From Theropithecus gelada (Eukaryota; Chordata; Mammalia; Primates; Cercopithecidae), in the NCBI RefSeq assembly GCF_003255815.1, contig NC_037668.1, positions 11,581,161 to 11,645,160 of the forward strand: a DNA stretch of 64,000 nucleotides. Reading direction: 5' to 3'. A model generated the notes under the pieces. The model ran no database searches. It had not been told where the DNA came from and worked only from the letters and a program-made list of their open reading frames with translations. Numbering within the stretch: position 1 is the first letter of the stretch; the number at the start of each line of letters is the position of its first letter. The translations under genes were made by a program, and so were the position numbers. Positions 36,875-48,222 of this stretch are shown in pieces.

Positions 36875-37002
36875 GTTAGAGCTTTTTCATTTTCTTTCAG
36901 CTACTCTTGGCAGTGGTGGGGACATGGAATTTTTGCAAAAAATAGGGTGGAGGAAAACAAGGCATCTGTGCAAGTCTATAACCATTTTACCTCTGTTTTT
37001 AG

Positions 37003-37230
37003 TCCTCTCCATGGTCACCCTAGAATAAGATCTGCTCCCCAGCATCTTCTATTTCCTGGCAAGGGTTTCCTGAAATCTTGGATTGGCCATGACGGGCTGG
37101 AGCTGCCTTGTGACAGGAGCAGGAGGGTTTCTGGGTCAGAGGATCGTCCATCTCTTGGTGAAGAAGGAGCTGAAGGAGATCAGGGCCTTGGACAAGGCCT
37201 TCAGACCAGGACTGAGGGAGGAATTTTCTA
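37003..37230 (+). pseudogene. HSD3BP: Exon 2 of HSD3B pseudogene copy 2, frame open
   Basis: The acceptor 'gtttttag' ends at 37002, the ATG is at 37089 and the donor GTAAGT starts at 37231. It encodes MTGWSCLVTGAGGFLGQRIV and then HLLVKKELKEIRALDKAF, with the complete TGxxGxxG cofactor motif. Coding length is 142 nt, one codon shorter than the usual 145, so the frame is preserved into exon 3. Confidence 0.94.
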
Positions 37231-40200
37231 GTAAGTAAACTTGAGTCGTGGGTGTGTGGCTCCATTTTAAACCCTGCATAGGTGTGGGGAGGTGGAGCTT
37301 TTTTGGCAAGTTATGGAAAGTTGTAGCCAAATCTAAGCCAATCCCACATCCAAAGTCATCAAAAAAAGAAAATTAAATAGTATAAAATGGCATAGTGTGA
37401 AGGATACTGGACGGGCTGTCCAGAGACTGGATTCTGGCCCTGATGCGGAACTTGAGAGGCAGCCGCCTCAGCCTCCAGGCCCCTTTTCTTTTCATCTAGA
37501 AAATCCCACATCAGTTCTCTTTCTTGTCTACAACTCTTTTATGCTCTGAAGCTTTTTGTCTTGGCAATTGCTTTACAACATTCATAAAGGACAGCATGTA
37601 CCTGGAGACCTCACCAGTGGGTCCCTGCCTCTCTGGACCGCCCTGAGCTTTGTTTTGTTTTGTAGCATCCTCAGCAACTTTAGTGGAGGTAAAATAAAAG
37701 GAAGCAAAGGTAAAGATGAGTGTTTAAGCGTGTGTGTGTGTGTGCATGTGTGCCTGTGCGTATGTATCAGAGAGTGAGAAAGAGAGAGAAAATGAAGGAG
37801 AGAGAAAAATCAGAGAGAGAAAATGAGAAAGACAGAGAATGAATGAGAAAGAGTGAGAGACAGAGCATCAGTGAGAGGGAGAGGGTATGCACAAGTGCAC
37901 AGCACAGAGCAGAGACAGAGTAAGAGGCAGTATGAGACCAGACATGCCTCATTTTCATTTCTCACATATGGCTTTTTTAAAACCATTTGTCTCTGTTGCT
38001 CAATACCACCCCCCTCCGGAAAAAAACTGCAGAATTTGTTGTAGCAACTCCTTGTGCAAATAACACTATGAGGAAGGTAGAAAAGGGGTGACATCCAAGT
38101 GGACAATGAATGCATCATCAAGGTCCAGAAACATAAAGCGACTTGCCAAGGTCATCTGATTAATGTGTAGCAGAGCTCAGACCAAAGCTTCATCCAGAGG
38201 CTTCACTTGGCCCTGGGGCTGATGCTTGGCAAAATGGGTCTTCAGTCTCTCCCTTTGCCTCCCTGTGTGCCCAATTCCCTGTCCTCCTCCCCATCCCACG
38301 GGATTGGGAGGACTGTGTGTCTACATGTGGGCTCTGACTGTGCAGAACGTCATGCCCTGCCCACAGAAAAGTCCCCCCTTGACAGCATTCAGGGACCACA
38401 CCCAGCACTCTACTCTTCTTTCGCTTTTCTCTGACCTCTTCTGATTTCCTCCACCCTCTGTTCTAAAGGTGTCTTTGATAAACACCTATTAACACTTGAC
38501 CAATTTTAAATGATTGTAATCCTTATGTCTCACCAATATTTGTACTCTAACAGTTAATACAAAGAAAAAGCAATGCTCAGCCTAGAGGAACAATTCCATG
38601 TGGTGAAAATGCAGGAGATATAATGGATGGACAGAAGACTATGTGAAGATAAAAACAGAGAATGCTTTTGGTGTTTTTACTGTGCCAGGCACTGTTCTAC
38701 ATGGTTTGCATGTGCCCACTCATTTGCTTCTCATAACAGCCCTATGAGATCGTTAATATTATTATCCTTTCTTACAGATGAGGAAACAGTCAGAGAGAGG
38801 TTAATGCACTTGTCCAATGTCCTGCAGTTAGAACATGGCAAAGTTGGATTTGAACCCTTGTAGTCTAGTGCAGCATCTGTGCTCTTAAGCAGTAGTTGGT
38901 CTAGCAGCTTGGGGAACGAGGGAGCTATGGCTCCATCCACAAAGTCCCCTTTCCTGGTCTCTTTAGTTCCCTGTGAACTCGTTGGGGAAGAGTGATTTTC
39001 TCTTGGCTTTAGACTTCTTCAGCTTTGAAAAGGCAATTCCTTTGAGCCAGTCTGTCTGAAGTCGGCAGCAAATGGGAAGCAGAGGAAGGGAGCAGGAAGC
39101 GCAGAGGTGGAAATAGAACCAGAGAAAATTCAACTCTCAGGCTGTCACCCACCTCCTCCCCAGCAGCCTCTTCCCTGCCTCCCCCATTGCAGGGCCTCCT
39201 TGGAGGTGCCTGACAGTGGGAAGGGGCTGGGAGTAGACAAAACAAGGCAGAGGCATCAGGAGAGTAAATGGGCCCGCCTGTACCGCAGAAAGGAATTTCT
39301 CCAGCCTTGAATTTTTCACTCTGAATTTTACTCTCACTGTTCTTTGGCCTTTGTTGCCAATTTCATTTAAACTGACTTATTCTTACTCTTTCTCAGAAAA
39401 GTTGATTCTAAACAGCTAGTCCTGCACCTGGTGTACAGGGTACAAGACTTGGAGGTGGGGTGGGCAACTTTGAGCCTTCACTAGAAACGTGACTTTTAAT
39501 CTGTCCCTTAAGCTGAGCCTCAGTTTCCTCACCAATAAAATGGGATTCAGAATAGCTACCTCATGAGATAGCAGTAAAAGGAAACAAGCAAGCTGTGAGC
39601 CATATGCAGATTATAAAGCACAAATGAGAGTAGAGTATTTATCTGAGCTCCATGTAGCATGATGTTCATTTTGGGGCTAATTCCAGGTGACAACTTTACT
39701 GGCAGCATCACTACCTGTGGATTTCAGAGGAGCCTGAAGACATTAATGTTGTAACTGCTCCCTGGGCTACACAGCTAGATGTTAGTCCACTGGTGACTAA
39801 CTCATTTTCAGCATTGCTACTTGCTTTTGATAATATCCGATAAGAATTTTCAATAGAATTCATTATTTAAACTCTTCTGCAATTCCCTAATAATGGCTCC
39901 ATTCTCCTCTCAGTTGCCTGAGCAGGAAACTGTGGGAGTGATTTTATCTTCTCCTTTTCCTCTCAGCCCAGCTCCAGTAGGTACCAGGACCGTCAAGGTA
40001 AGGTCTGAAATTCCAACCTGGTGTATCTCTCCCCTCCTCTGCTTCCACTGCTGGACCCTGCTTCCAGCCCTCGTCTAAACCTTGGCACAGACATTCTGAT
40101 TAATCTCTTGATCAACTGGATTTCTCATATCCCCTATACCAGTCCGTTTTATATCCTTGAGGCAAGGTTAACTTCCTACGCTACAATTCTGCTTCTGTTT

Positions 40201-40951
40201 TTCTTTTTCTTTGTGAAACAGGATTTTGCTGTGCCACCCAGGCTGGAGTCCAGAGGCATGATCTGTGCTCACTGCCACCTTCACCTCCTGGGCTCCATCC
40301 TTCCTCCTACCTCAGGCTTCTTATTAGCTGGGAATATAGGCACTCACCACTAAGTCTGGCTAATTTTTGTATTTTTAGTAGAGAGGGGGTTTCTCCAGGT
40401 TGCCCAGGCTGGTCTTGACCTCCTGGATGCAAGCAATCCACCTGCCTCAGTCTCCCAAATTGCTGGAATTACAGGGGTGAGCCACCACCCCTGGCCTGCT
40501 TCTCTACTTATTCCAAATATAAATAAGGGGTTTTCTTTGACATGGTGCTGGAGACCAAAAATCATGATTCTGCATTACCTACAGAATTAAATTCAAACTT
40601 TTCCCTCTTATACCCAACTCTCCACAATCACCCTACTCTCCTTAAAAATTTTGGTGAGTCTCCCGTGATCCTAGCAATACTTATATTCCAAGCACAGCTG
40701 ACAGCTCATTGCTTAGATTACTTTTCTGAAATGAGATGGGGTAGAAACAGATGTTTGCTCTTTCCCAATAAATTGCTAAACAGGCTGACTTCTGTGTCTT
40801 TGTTTACTTGTTCCTTCCATGGAACGTACACCCTCCACTCTAACAACCCTCCTCTAACCATCCCCGAACACCTATGTAACATCACCTTTATCAGGAAACT
40901 TTGAAGCCAGATTCGGAAACCCTTCCAAGGACCTGACCCATGTTCACACAG
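37231..40951 (+). other. Intron 2 of HSD3B copy 2
   Basis: The intron is 3721 bp with GT/AG ends. It carries a GT/GA tract (37727-37870), MIR (about 38660-38885, minus), old Alu (40198-40496, minus) and L2-like sequence (about 40560-40810), in the same order as copy 1. Confidence 0.8.
40198..40496 (-). mobile_element. Old Alu (AluJ-like), minus orientation, intron 2 of copy 2
   Basis: This degenerate Alu is paralogous to 12036-12378. It lacks the A/T-rich extra piece of that copy. Confidence 0.85.
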
Positions 40952-41116
40952 AGCTCCAGAACAAGACCAAGCTGACAGTGCTAGAAGGAGACATTCTGGA
41001 TGAGTCATGCCTGAAGAGAGCCTGCCAGGACATCTCAGTCGTCATCCACACTGCCTCTATCATTGACTTCTTCAGTGTCACTCACAGAGAGTCTATCATG
41101 AACTTCAACGTGAAAG
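40952..41116 (+). pseudogene. HSD3BP: Exon 3 of HSD3B pseudogene copy 2, frame open
   Basis: The exon is exactly 165 bp with intact AG and GT. It reads KLQNKTKLTVLEGDILDESC, then KRACQDISVVIHTASIIDF, ending NFNVK. Notable changes are P-F to S-C after DILDE and a loss of the usual glycine in the FGVTHRE-like stretch (here FSVTHRE). No stop or shift is present. Confidence 0.95.
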
Positions 41117-41561
41117 GTACAGTAGCCTGGGGAGAGATGGAGCAAAGTGGGGCAAACAAGGATGAGAAAGATAAACAATGAAGGAAGAGAAGTCCCTCCA
41201 CTGAACACCTGCTATGCGCTGGGCCAAGTGCCTCTGCTGATCACTACCAACTGGGGGCGTTCAAAGCTGCTACCTTCAGTTTTTTACATGAGAAGACTAG
41301 GGCTGAGAGATGGCAAGTAACTAGTCCAAGGCCTCCCAGGTAAGTAAGTAAGTAGGAGAGTTAGACTTTAAACTCACCCTGGTGTGACTGCAAAGACTGT
41401 GGATGCTCCTTCCACTGTGGCTCCAGTCAAAAGTCAACTAAACTCTGACTTCAGACTCTTGATATCCAGCCACCCCTTGCCTTGCCTCTGTGGGCCAGAA
41501 TCAAACCTGCCAGGTGCCACCATAGTCATCATTTTAAACCTTGTTTGTAGGCTGATGATCA

Positions 41562-42421
41562 TGAAATGGGAAAAATCCCTTGTCCCCCTCACAGTGTGTG
41601 TGATGGGGGTGTGGCTCCCTCCTTCAGTGCCCTGGCTCAGACCTCTAGGGGAGCATAGAGATGAGCAGGCTGGGGGCCTCCAACTCCAAAGCAGTGTCTG
41701 GGGTGAATGTTTACAGCTCGCGAAGCCCCAGTGGGCGTGTGTTACATGGTGCTCCTTTAGTTTTGCTCTTTTAGTTTTGCCATCTATAGGCAGCTTGTGT
41801 TAACCAGCTCAGTTAGACCTTAGACCTTCTACCTTGTCACAAGGACAAAAGGCTTTGTATATCCTGGGTTCTTCTCTTAGTGTACCAGAAAAATTTAATC
41901 GCACCTGAGCTTGGAGAATGAGTGCAAGTTTTTATTGAGTGGAGGTAGCTCTCAGCAGATGGGGGAAGCCAGAAAATCATGGTTTTCCCCTGGAGTCTGC
42001 TGCTCAACGGCCTGACTCTTCTCTAACTGCTTGGCCAAACTCTGCATCCTTCTGCTGGTCAGTGCATTCCTCTCGACGTCCAGCTGCCCTGTGTTCCTTC
42101 ACTGATGTGCTTCCCTCGACATCTAGCTGCTTCTGTCTTCTTTCCCTGATCTGCTCCTCTTGACGTCCAGCAGCTTGCGTGTGCCTGCTAGAATCTTGGG
42201 GCTTTTTAACAGGCACAGGATGGGGGTGTGGCAGACCAGGGTGGCCTTGGGAAATGAAATATTTGGGCAGAAAATGCCTGTCCTCACATAGGTCTATGGG
42301 GGTGGAGTCTCAGCCACAGACCACTCCCTCCCTCCCCTTCCCTCCTACCCAGCACGTCTTTTTCCCCAGTCCATATCATGTAAAGGGACCATGCTTTTCC
42401 CTTTATGGCGGTTCTGTATCA
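41562..42421 (-). repeat. 3' LTR of the intron 3 ERV
   Basis: It pairs with 45304-46138 along its length ('gaatgtttacagctc' against 'gaatgtttatagctc', 'gagtggaggtagctctcagc' in both). Many substitutions and small indels separate the two LTRs, indicating an old insertion. A short purine-rich stretch just inside (42422-42436, read on minus) fits a polypurine tract. Confidence 0.87.
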
Positions 42422-42780
42422 TATCCCCACTCTGAAGAGGTACATCTAACTGCCGTTAGAATATGGACAATTACCAGTGTTAGCTGCCTCCTGCTGACAG
42501 GAGGTGTTGTTTTGGGGAAAACAGCAGTCAGATTCTTTCCAGGGGTCTATCTAAGGGTTCCTAGCAAAGGGGAGCCATCCTCTGAGGCTCCAGTTACCTT
42601 ACTGTTTGGGATTTGTTGGTTCCTAGGGAGAAAAAACAAGTTTTATAAGGTTAAGTATGCATGGGTTAAACATGTGTATTACACAAAGAAAGAATTTAGT
42701 GCTAAACATTACAGAGACAAAATGTAAAATGTACTAACAACATTGTACCCTGATCTGTTTCACCCTGGACTGGTTAAACT

Positions 42781-44600
42781 TTAGAAGAGACATAACTGTT
42801 CTTGGTATATCTTCAGCAGTTGACAGGTGCACTCCGGGAATTCTGGGGTTTGTGGACTTGCACCAAGGCCATTAAAAGTTTTGTTTTTTTCCCTGTATCT
42901 CCTCTCTCTTTCCTGGACCTTTCTGTCTCTATTGTGAAAGACCGAGATGGCCACTTTCAGGAGCTCCTCTAATGTACTATCTGGTCCCAGGGCCTGTTCC
43001 TGCAACTTCCTCCGGATGTCAGGAGCTGCCTGAGTAATAAATTTATCGTTTAGGATTAGATGTCTCTTGGCTGAAGCAGGAGATAGAGAGGTGTGCATTA
43101 CTAAGACCTCACTTAACCTTTCCGGTGGGATTTTCATCAAATCCTTGGTCAATCACGGACAACTTGATATAATTGAGAGGCTTAGTCTTAGTTCTACATA
43201 AACCTTCCATTATTCACACCTGAAAGTGTCTCGTTTTCCAGTCTTCCATCTCATCATTATGATCCCATGTAGGGTTAGTCACTGGTACTGCTTCTCTTTC
43301 AGTTGGATAATATTCACTCCTTTCCCTGACATTATATGTGATACAAAGCTCATCCCGAAATCTCTCTGCTGCTTGCACAGTGGCCTGTTTCTCAGTATCT
43401 CTCAGGGTCTGATTCAAAAGTAACATAAGATCTCTCCAGGAGAGTTCAAATATGTGGGTGAAATCCTAGAAAGCCTCTATGTATCTATCAGGGTCATCTG
43501 AAAGCTTCCTAATATCCCCTTAATTTGCTTTAAGTCCTGTGGGAGAAGGAGACCTGGAACTTACTGAGCCCAAATTCACTGGGCATCTGTTGGAGGGGCA
43601 AGAGTGAGACTGGGGCTTGTTTAGGGTGAGGATTTCTAGGAGGGGCTTTGAAGCTGGATAGGGAGGTCAGGGTGAACACAGAGGAGCAGGGCTGAAGGGA
43701 TCTGGCTTCTCTGGCGGGAGTGGTTCTGGGATTCTTATCTTTAACTCTGTGGGCTTGCCTCTTGCAGCCTTTCCCGTGATAGCAAACAGGAGGGCTGGAT
43801 CAATCCTACATTGTCAGCAAAGGTCTGGATCACCTTGCAAGGTATAGAAAGCCTGCTCATATGGAGCCTCAGACCATCTGTCCTCGCATCTACAGAAAAG
43901 TTTCAACTGCCAGATGGTATAAATAAATGGTCCCTTCCTGAGGCCAAGTCAGTCCTTCATATAAATCATAATTTGGCCAAAGCTTTGTGCAGAGGGATAT
44001 GAGACATTTTTTTTCTCCAGATTCTGAGGGTCAAACAGTCCCAATGGTTTACAATACACTCCAGAGGAATATAAGCTGGGGGTGGTGTAGAGAACTGGTT
44101 GCCCATTCTGAAAGACAGGGAATAGAGGCATCTATCACTTCCTTTCTTCTTTCAGAAAATACTCAGGGTGTGATGGAGAGAGAAAGAGAATGTCCTCCCT
44201 TCACTTTCCACCTCTTATTCCTGAGACTCAGTGACCTTGGCAGGTGCTGGCCATAGATACCAATGTGGTGTGTCCTCATAAGGCAGGGAAAGCCTAGAGA
44301 GTAGGAATTACCTGCCCTTGCCTATGCATCCATTCCTCCCTACTGTTGGCAAACTTTGAGTTCCCTGGATCTGTTTATGCCATGAAGCATGGCCTCCTTC
44401 TGTGGAGTGGGGTTCATTCAGCAGGAATTGGTCCTGCCCATTTACACTGTACCTGTTGACTGGCTTTGGATCCCTCACCTGTTTTTTCTTTCTGGAGTCT
44501 AAGCATGAAGCTTGGAATTGAGTTTAGGACTGAAAAGGCATTTCAGAGGCTCTTTGTATCCATGAGCCATGCTGAATTTGCAGTTTTCAGCCAGCAGGGG
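42781..44600 (-). pseudogene. Decayed retroviral gag region (capsid end recognisable)
   Basis: On the minus strand, the frame ending at 42781 has the hallmark of a gammaretrovirus-type capsid C terminus: a 'DKFITQAAPDIRRKLQ' stretch followed by a charged Arg/Glu-rich tail. The frame 43426-43214 looks like the preceding capsid part. A proline-rich segment lies near 43800-43550, and matrix-like frames lie further upstream. Stops and shifts interrupt the whole. Function would have been the structural polyprotein; nothing here can make a particle protein. Confidence 0.75.
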
Positions 44601-45284
44601 TCACCCCTCCGTTAACTTTTCTATCAGAAACAGAGTCAGAGGGGGGCCCCCTCTCACCTACAAAAGGAAAAAAGAGAAAAACAGTTAAAGGGACAAAAAA
44701 GTGGGGGATTCTAGGGGAAGAAACCTTTGCTTAGTGCAAGTGGGCCCCTTTAATCCTTATAACTTTCCCCTGGTTCAGACCAGGTTAAATTCCTTGGCCA
44801 GGGGAGGAAAGGTCCCATTGGCACAGCAAGTGAGAAATGTGTCCATTCCTTGGCCCTGTGGGGTCCCAGCTACCTCTGGTTTTCTCCCGCCCCAACTTGT
44901 TGCTGTTAGGCTCAGCCTTTGCCTGCTGTGGGCATGCCCATGTTCCCGAACTGGGAGGGGAAAGAGTAACAGAAGGTGCCCTGAGCCATGCATGCCTGTA
45001 GCTGTCATCATGGAGGCATACATGGCACCTTTAGGAACAATTCGTCTGATTCGCACCTTAGGTGTCTGAGTCTAAAGCTCATTACATTTAGTAACATTGC
45101 CATAGCCTGTAGCAAAGCCCTTAACATTATGAAGAAAGAGATAAGAGATTTCAAACTGTGGGAGAGGGAAAAAGAGAAAAAAGTAACAGAGCATCTTACC
45201 CACAGGAACGAGAGAGAGGTGGCAGGGTTTTGGAAGAAAGGTAGACCATAGAGGTTTGCATTTGCTCACACTCATCTTCCTGAG

Positions 45285-45303
45285 AGCCTGGATGAGCCCC
45301 CAG
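45285..45303 (-). other. Retroviral primer-binding site, proline-tRNA type (decayed)
   Basis: Directly after the 5' LTR on the minus strand is an 18-base stretch that matches the proline-tRNA primer site of type-C retroviruses at most positions. Two of its mismatches are G to A at CpG sites. Confidence 0.65.
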
Positions 45304-46138
45304 TAGAAATGGAAAAAATTCTCTTGTCCCTCTTGCAGGGCATGGGATGGGGTGTGCTTGCTTCTTCAGTGCCCCACTGTTCAAATCTCTAAGGAAGCAT
45401 GCAGATGGGAAGGCTGTGGGGCTCCAGTCCCATGGCAGTGACTAGGGGTGAATGTTTATAGCTCCTGAAGTCCCACTGGGCGTGTGTTACAGGGTGCTCG
45501 TTTAGTTTTGCTGTCTATAGGCAGCTTATGTTAACAAACTCAGTTAGACCCTCTATCTTGTCACAAAGACAGAAGGCTTTCTGTATACCAGGTCCTTGCC
45601 TTGGTGTACCAGAAGACTCAGATCACACCTGGGCTTGGAAAATGAGTGCAAAGTTTTATTGAGTGGAGGTAGCTCTCAGCAGATGGGGAAATCCGGAAGG
45701 GGCTAGTTTTCCCTGGAAGTTGGCCACTCAATATCTCAACTCGTCTCCGACCACACAGGCCAAACTTTGCATTGTTCTGCCAGTTGGTGCATTCCTCTTG
45801 ACATCCAGCTGCCTGTGTGTTCCTCGACTGATGTGCTCCATTCCCCATCTAGCCCCTTCTGTCTTCTTCCACTGATCTGCTGCTCTTGACATCCAGTAGC
45901 TTGTGTGTGTGACTGCTAGGGTCTTAGGGGTTTTTATAGGCACAGAACGGGGACATAGCAGGCCACGGCAGTCTTGGGAAATGCAACATTTGGGAAATGC
46001 AAATGCAAGACCTCACCTAGGTCTGTGGAGTTGGAGCCCTAGCCAGGAACCACACCCTTCTGTACCCAGCACTTCCCTTCTCCCCTTCCATATCATTTAA
46101 AGGGATCATGCTCTTCCCTTCCAACCACTTCCATATCA
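45304..46138 (-). repeat. 5' LTR of the intron 3 ERV
   Basis: It is the partner of 41562-42421 and ends in CA at 46138 on the plus strand, that is TG at the start of the LTR on the minus strand. Confidence 0.87.
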
Positions 46139-46890
46139 AGAACATACAGAGCTGTCCTGACCATGTCAAAGAAATTCTCTCGAGAGAACTAGCAAAGTTA
46201 GTTCACAGAGGTCTATCAGAACAGAATTATCCAGTACATGCTTTCTCACAATATTTTCTTAACAATAAGAGTTTCCCAGTATCCAGAATACGGTCTCTTC
46301 AGCTCACCACAGGGGCTACTATTACCGAGCTATTTTCTGTAAGGTGCTCAAAATGCACTCTCATTCAGTCCTCATTCGTTAAATGCTTGGTGGTCTTTCC
46401 GAATTGCAGCTTACCAACCTACTTTAAATTCAGACACATTTCCTTAAGGAATCTTTCCATGCAGTCTCACCTGCTGATTCCCAGAGCCCAGTCTCTTAAG
46501 CACCACAGTACACAACTGCTGGCCTGGCCCTCCAAACTCAATCTACTCTGATGCGTTTTCTAACAAAACTAATTGCTTTTGGGTCTCCAGCACCATCTAA
46601 AAAAAAAAAGAAAGAAAGAAAGAAAGGAAGGAAGAAAAAGAAAAAAAAAAACCTTTCCAGTTTCTGGTTAGCCATACCTCTAAGTACCCCTACAGTGCAA
46701 GGAGGGTGCTAAGAGTAACCAGTTTTTCATTTTAATTCTTACTCTCCACAGCTCCCAACAACAGGGGATGTGAAATGATAGGGAAGTGTTAGAGGCATCT
46801 GTTTCCTCAAACCATTGTCACTCCCAGGCTTAGAAAATACTTCACAATGTTGGTCAATTCCCCCTTGAAGGTAAACTAACTAATTTTCTC

Positions 46891-47184
46891 GGCCGGGCGC
46901 AGTGGCTCAAGTCTGTAATCCCAGCACTTTGGGAGGCCGAGATGGGTGGATCACGAGGTCAGGAGATTGAGACCATCCTGGCTAACACGGTGAAACCCCG
47001 TCTCTACTAAAAAATACAAAAAACTAGCGAGGCGAGGTGGCAGGCACCTGTAGTCCCAGCTACTCGGGAGGCTGAGGCAGGAGAATGGCATAAACCTGGG
47101 AGGTGGACCTTGCAGTGAGCTGAGATCTGACCACTGCACTCCAGCCGGGTGACAGAGGAAGACTCCGTCTCAAAAAAAAAAAAA
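46891..47184 (+). mobile_element. AluY of Old World monkey type in intron 3 of copy 2
   Basis: A full-length Alu begins 'ggccgggcgcagtggctcaa' and has 'gaggcgaggtgg' and 'gagatctgaccactgc' in the arms, close to the macaque/baboon AluYR pattern. A short imperfect target-site duplication (aattttctc/aattttccc) flanks it. Copy 1 lacks it. Confidence 0.88.
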
Positions 47185-48222
47185 ATTTTCCCTGCCACCA
47201 GATTAATTTCTGAGAACATAAAGTTGTCTCTCCAGAAACCCAAATTCCACAGAGAAGAGGCCAAGAATTAAAATAATAATAACAATAATCTTTTGCCCAG
47301 CAAATTTCTACCTTCTTCAAGGGAAGGCACTCCAGATACCTCCATGAGTTTCGCTTCCACACAGCTCAGTGGAGGCTGCCAGGTCCTCTCAGTGCAGATG
47401 TTACAAGCAGAGGGCACACTCCCTCCCCAGTCCTCCACCAGGCTCCACAGGAAATACCGGTGCAGGGTTTAAAGGAAGGTTTGTCACCCCCACTATGCAT
47501 TACCAGGTAAACAGAGTCACAGTCAGAATTGGAAGCATCTTTCCCAGGGAACGCACAATCAGGAAAAGAGTGTGGGTTTCCAGCATGTTCCCATAACTCA
47601 CTGTTTGCTCAGTGACTCCAGGGATGGTCCTTGTGACAAAGTTTTATTAGTCCTCAACAAAAGGTAATAAATATCAGCAATTTCATGTATATTTAAGAGG
47701 TATATTGCCTATATACAACTGTGAATATGTGTGTGTGTGATGTGAATTCTTCCACTGCCTCTTTATGCCTAAGGACTGGGACTGTCTGCATTCTCATAGT
47801 ATAGCCTCCTGATTTTTTAGATTTTAAATGTTCTATTTTCAATGGTATTGATGACAAATTATTATTTTTCAGTATCCTTTCTTGGCAAAATATAAAGTGA
47901 TAACTTTATATAGGTCCTTTATATAGTTCCTTTTCCAAAATTATGGTACACACACACACAAGCACACACACACATGTCCACGAAACCCCAAAGTCTAAAA
48001 ATTCTTGCTCTCCAAAACCCGAATGTCAGTTTCTTTTCATTTTTGTGTTTTTCCTATGGCTGTAGCATGACCCAATCTCAGTCAGATCCACTGAAGAATG
48101 TACCTCAAGTCTATTACAACCACTGAACTTGGGAGTGGGGAGTGAGATACACGGATCTGTTCACGTGGCTGGCTCCCCTTAGGGATATTTCCTGACATTG
48201 ACAGCATGCTCTTCATGGACAA

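Larger units (their letters stand above)
41562..46138 (-). mobile_element. Class I endogenous retrovirus, internally deleted (LTR-gag-LTR)
   Basis: Two similar sequences of about 850 bp (41562-42421 and 45304-46138) flank 2.9 kb of internal DNA. The polyadenylation-like 'tttatt' and the gag frames show minus orientation, so the right LTR is the 5' one. Next to it (about 45303-45285) is a primer-binding site resembling the proline-tRNA type of gammaretroviruses. The interior holds leader and decayed gag only; pol and env are absent. Copy 1 has no insertion at the matching site (about 13450). I see no convincing target-site duplication. I do not assign a family name; a proline-primed HUERS-P/HERV-P-like group is plausible. 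Confidence 0.88.
41117..48222 (+). other. Intron 3 of HSD3B copy 2
   Basis: The intron is 7106 bp against 2283 bp in copy 1. The excess comes from an antisense ERV (41562-46138) and an AluY (46891-47184). A GAAA/GGAA run lies at 46594-46650 and a CA run at 47948-47973. The 3' splice site is damaged. Confidence 0.88.

Noticed and set aside
41939..42727. Plus-strand frames of 74 and 182 codons within the ERV
   Set aside because: They run antisense through LTR and gag sequence with no own hallmark.
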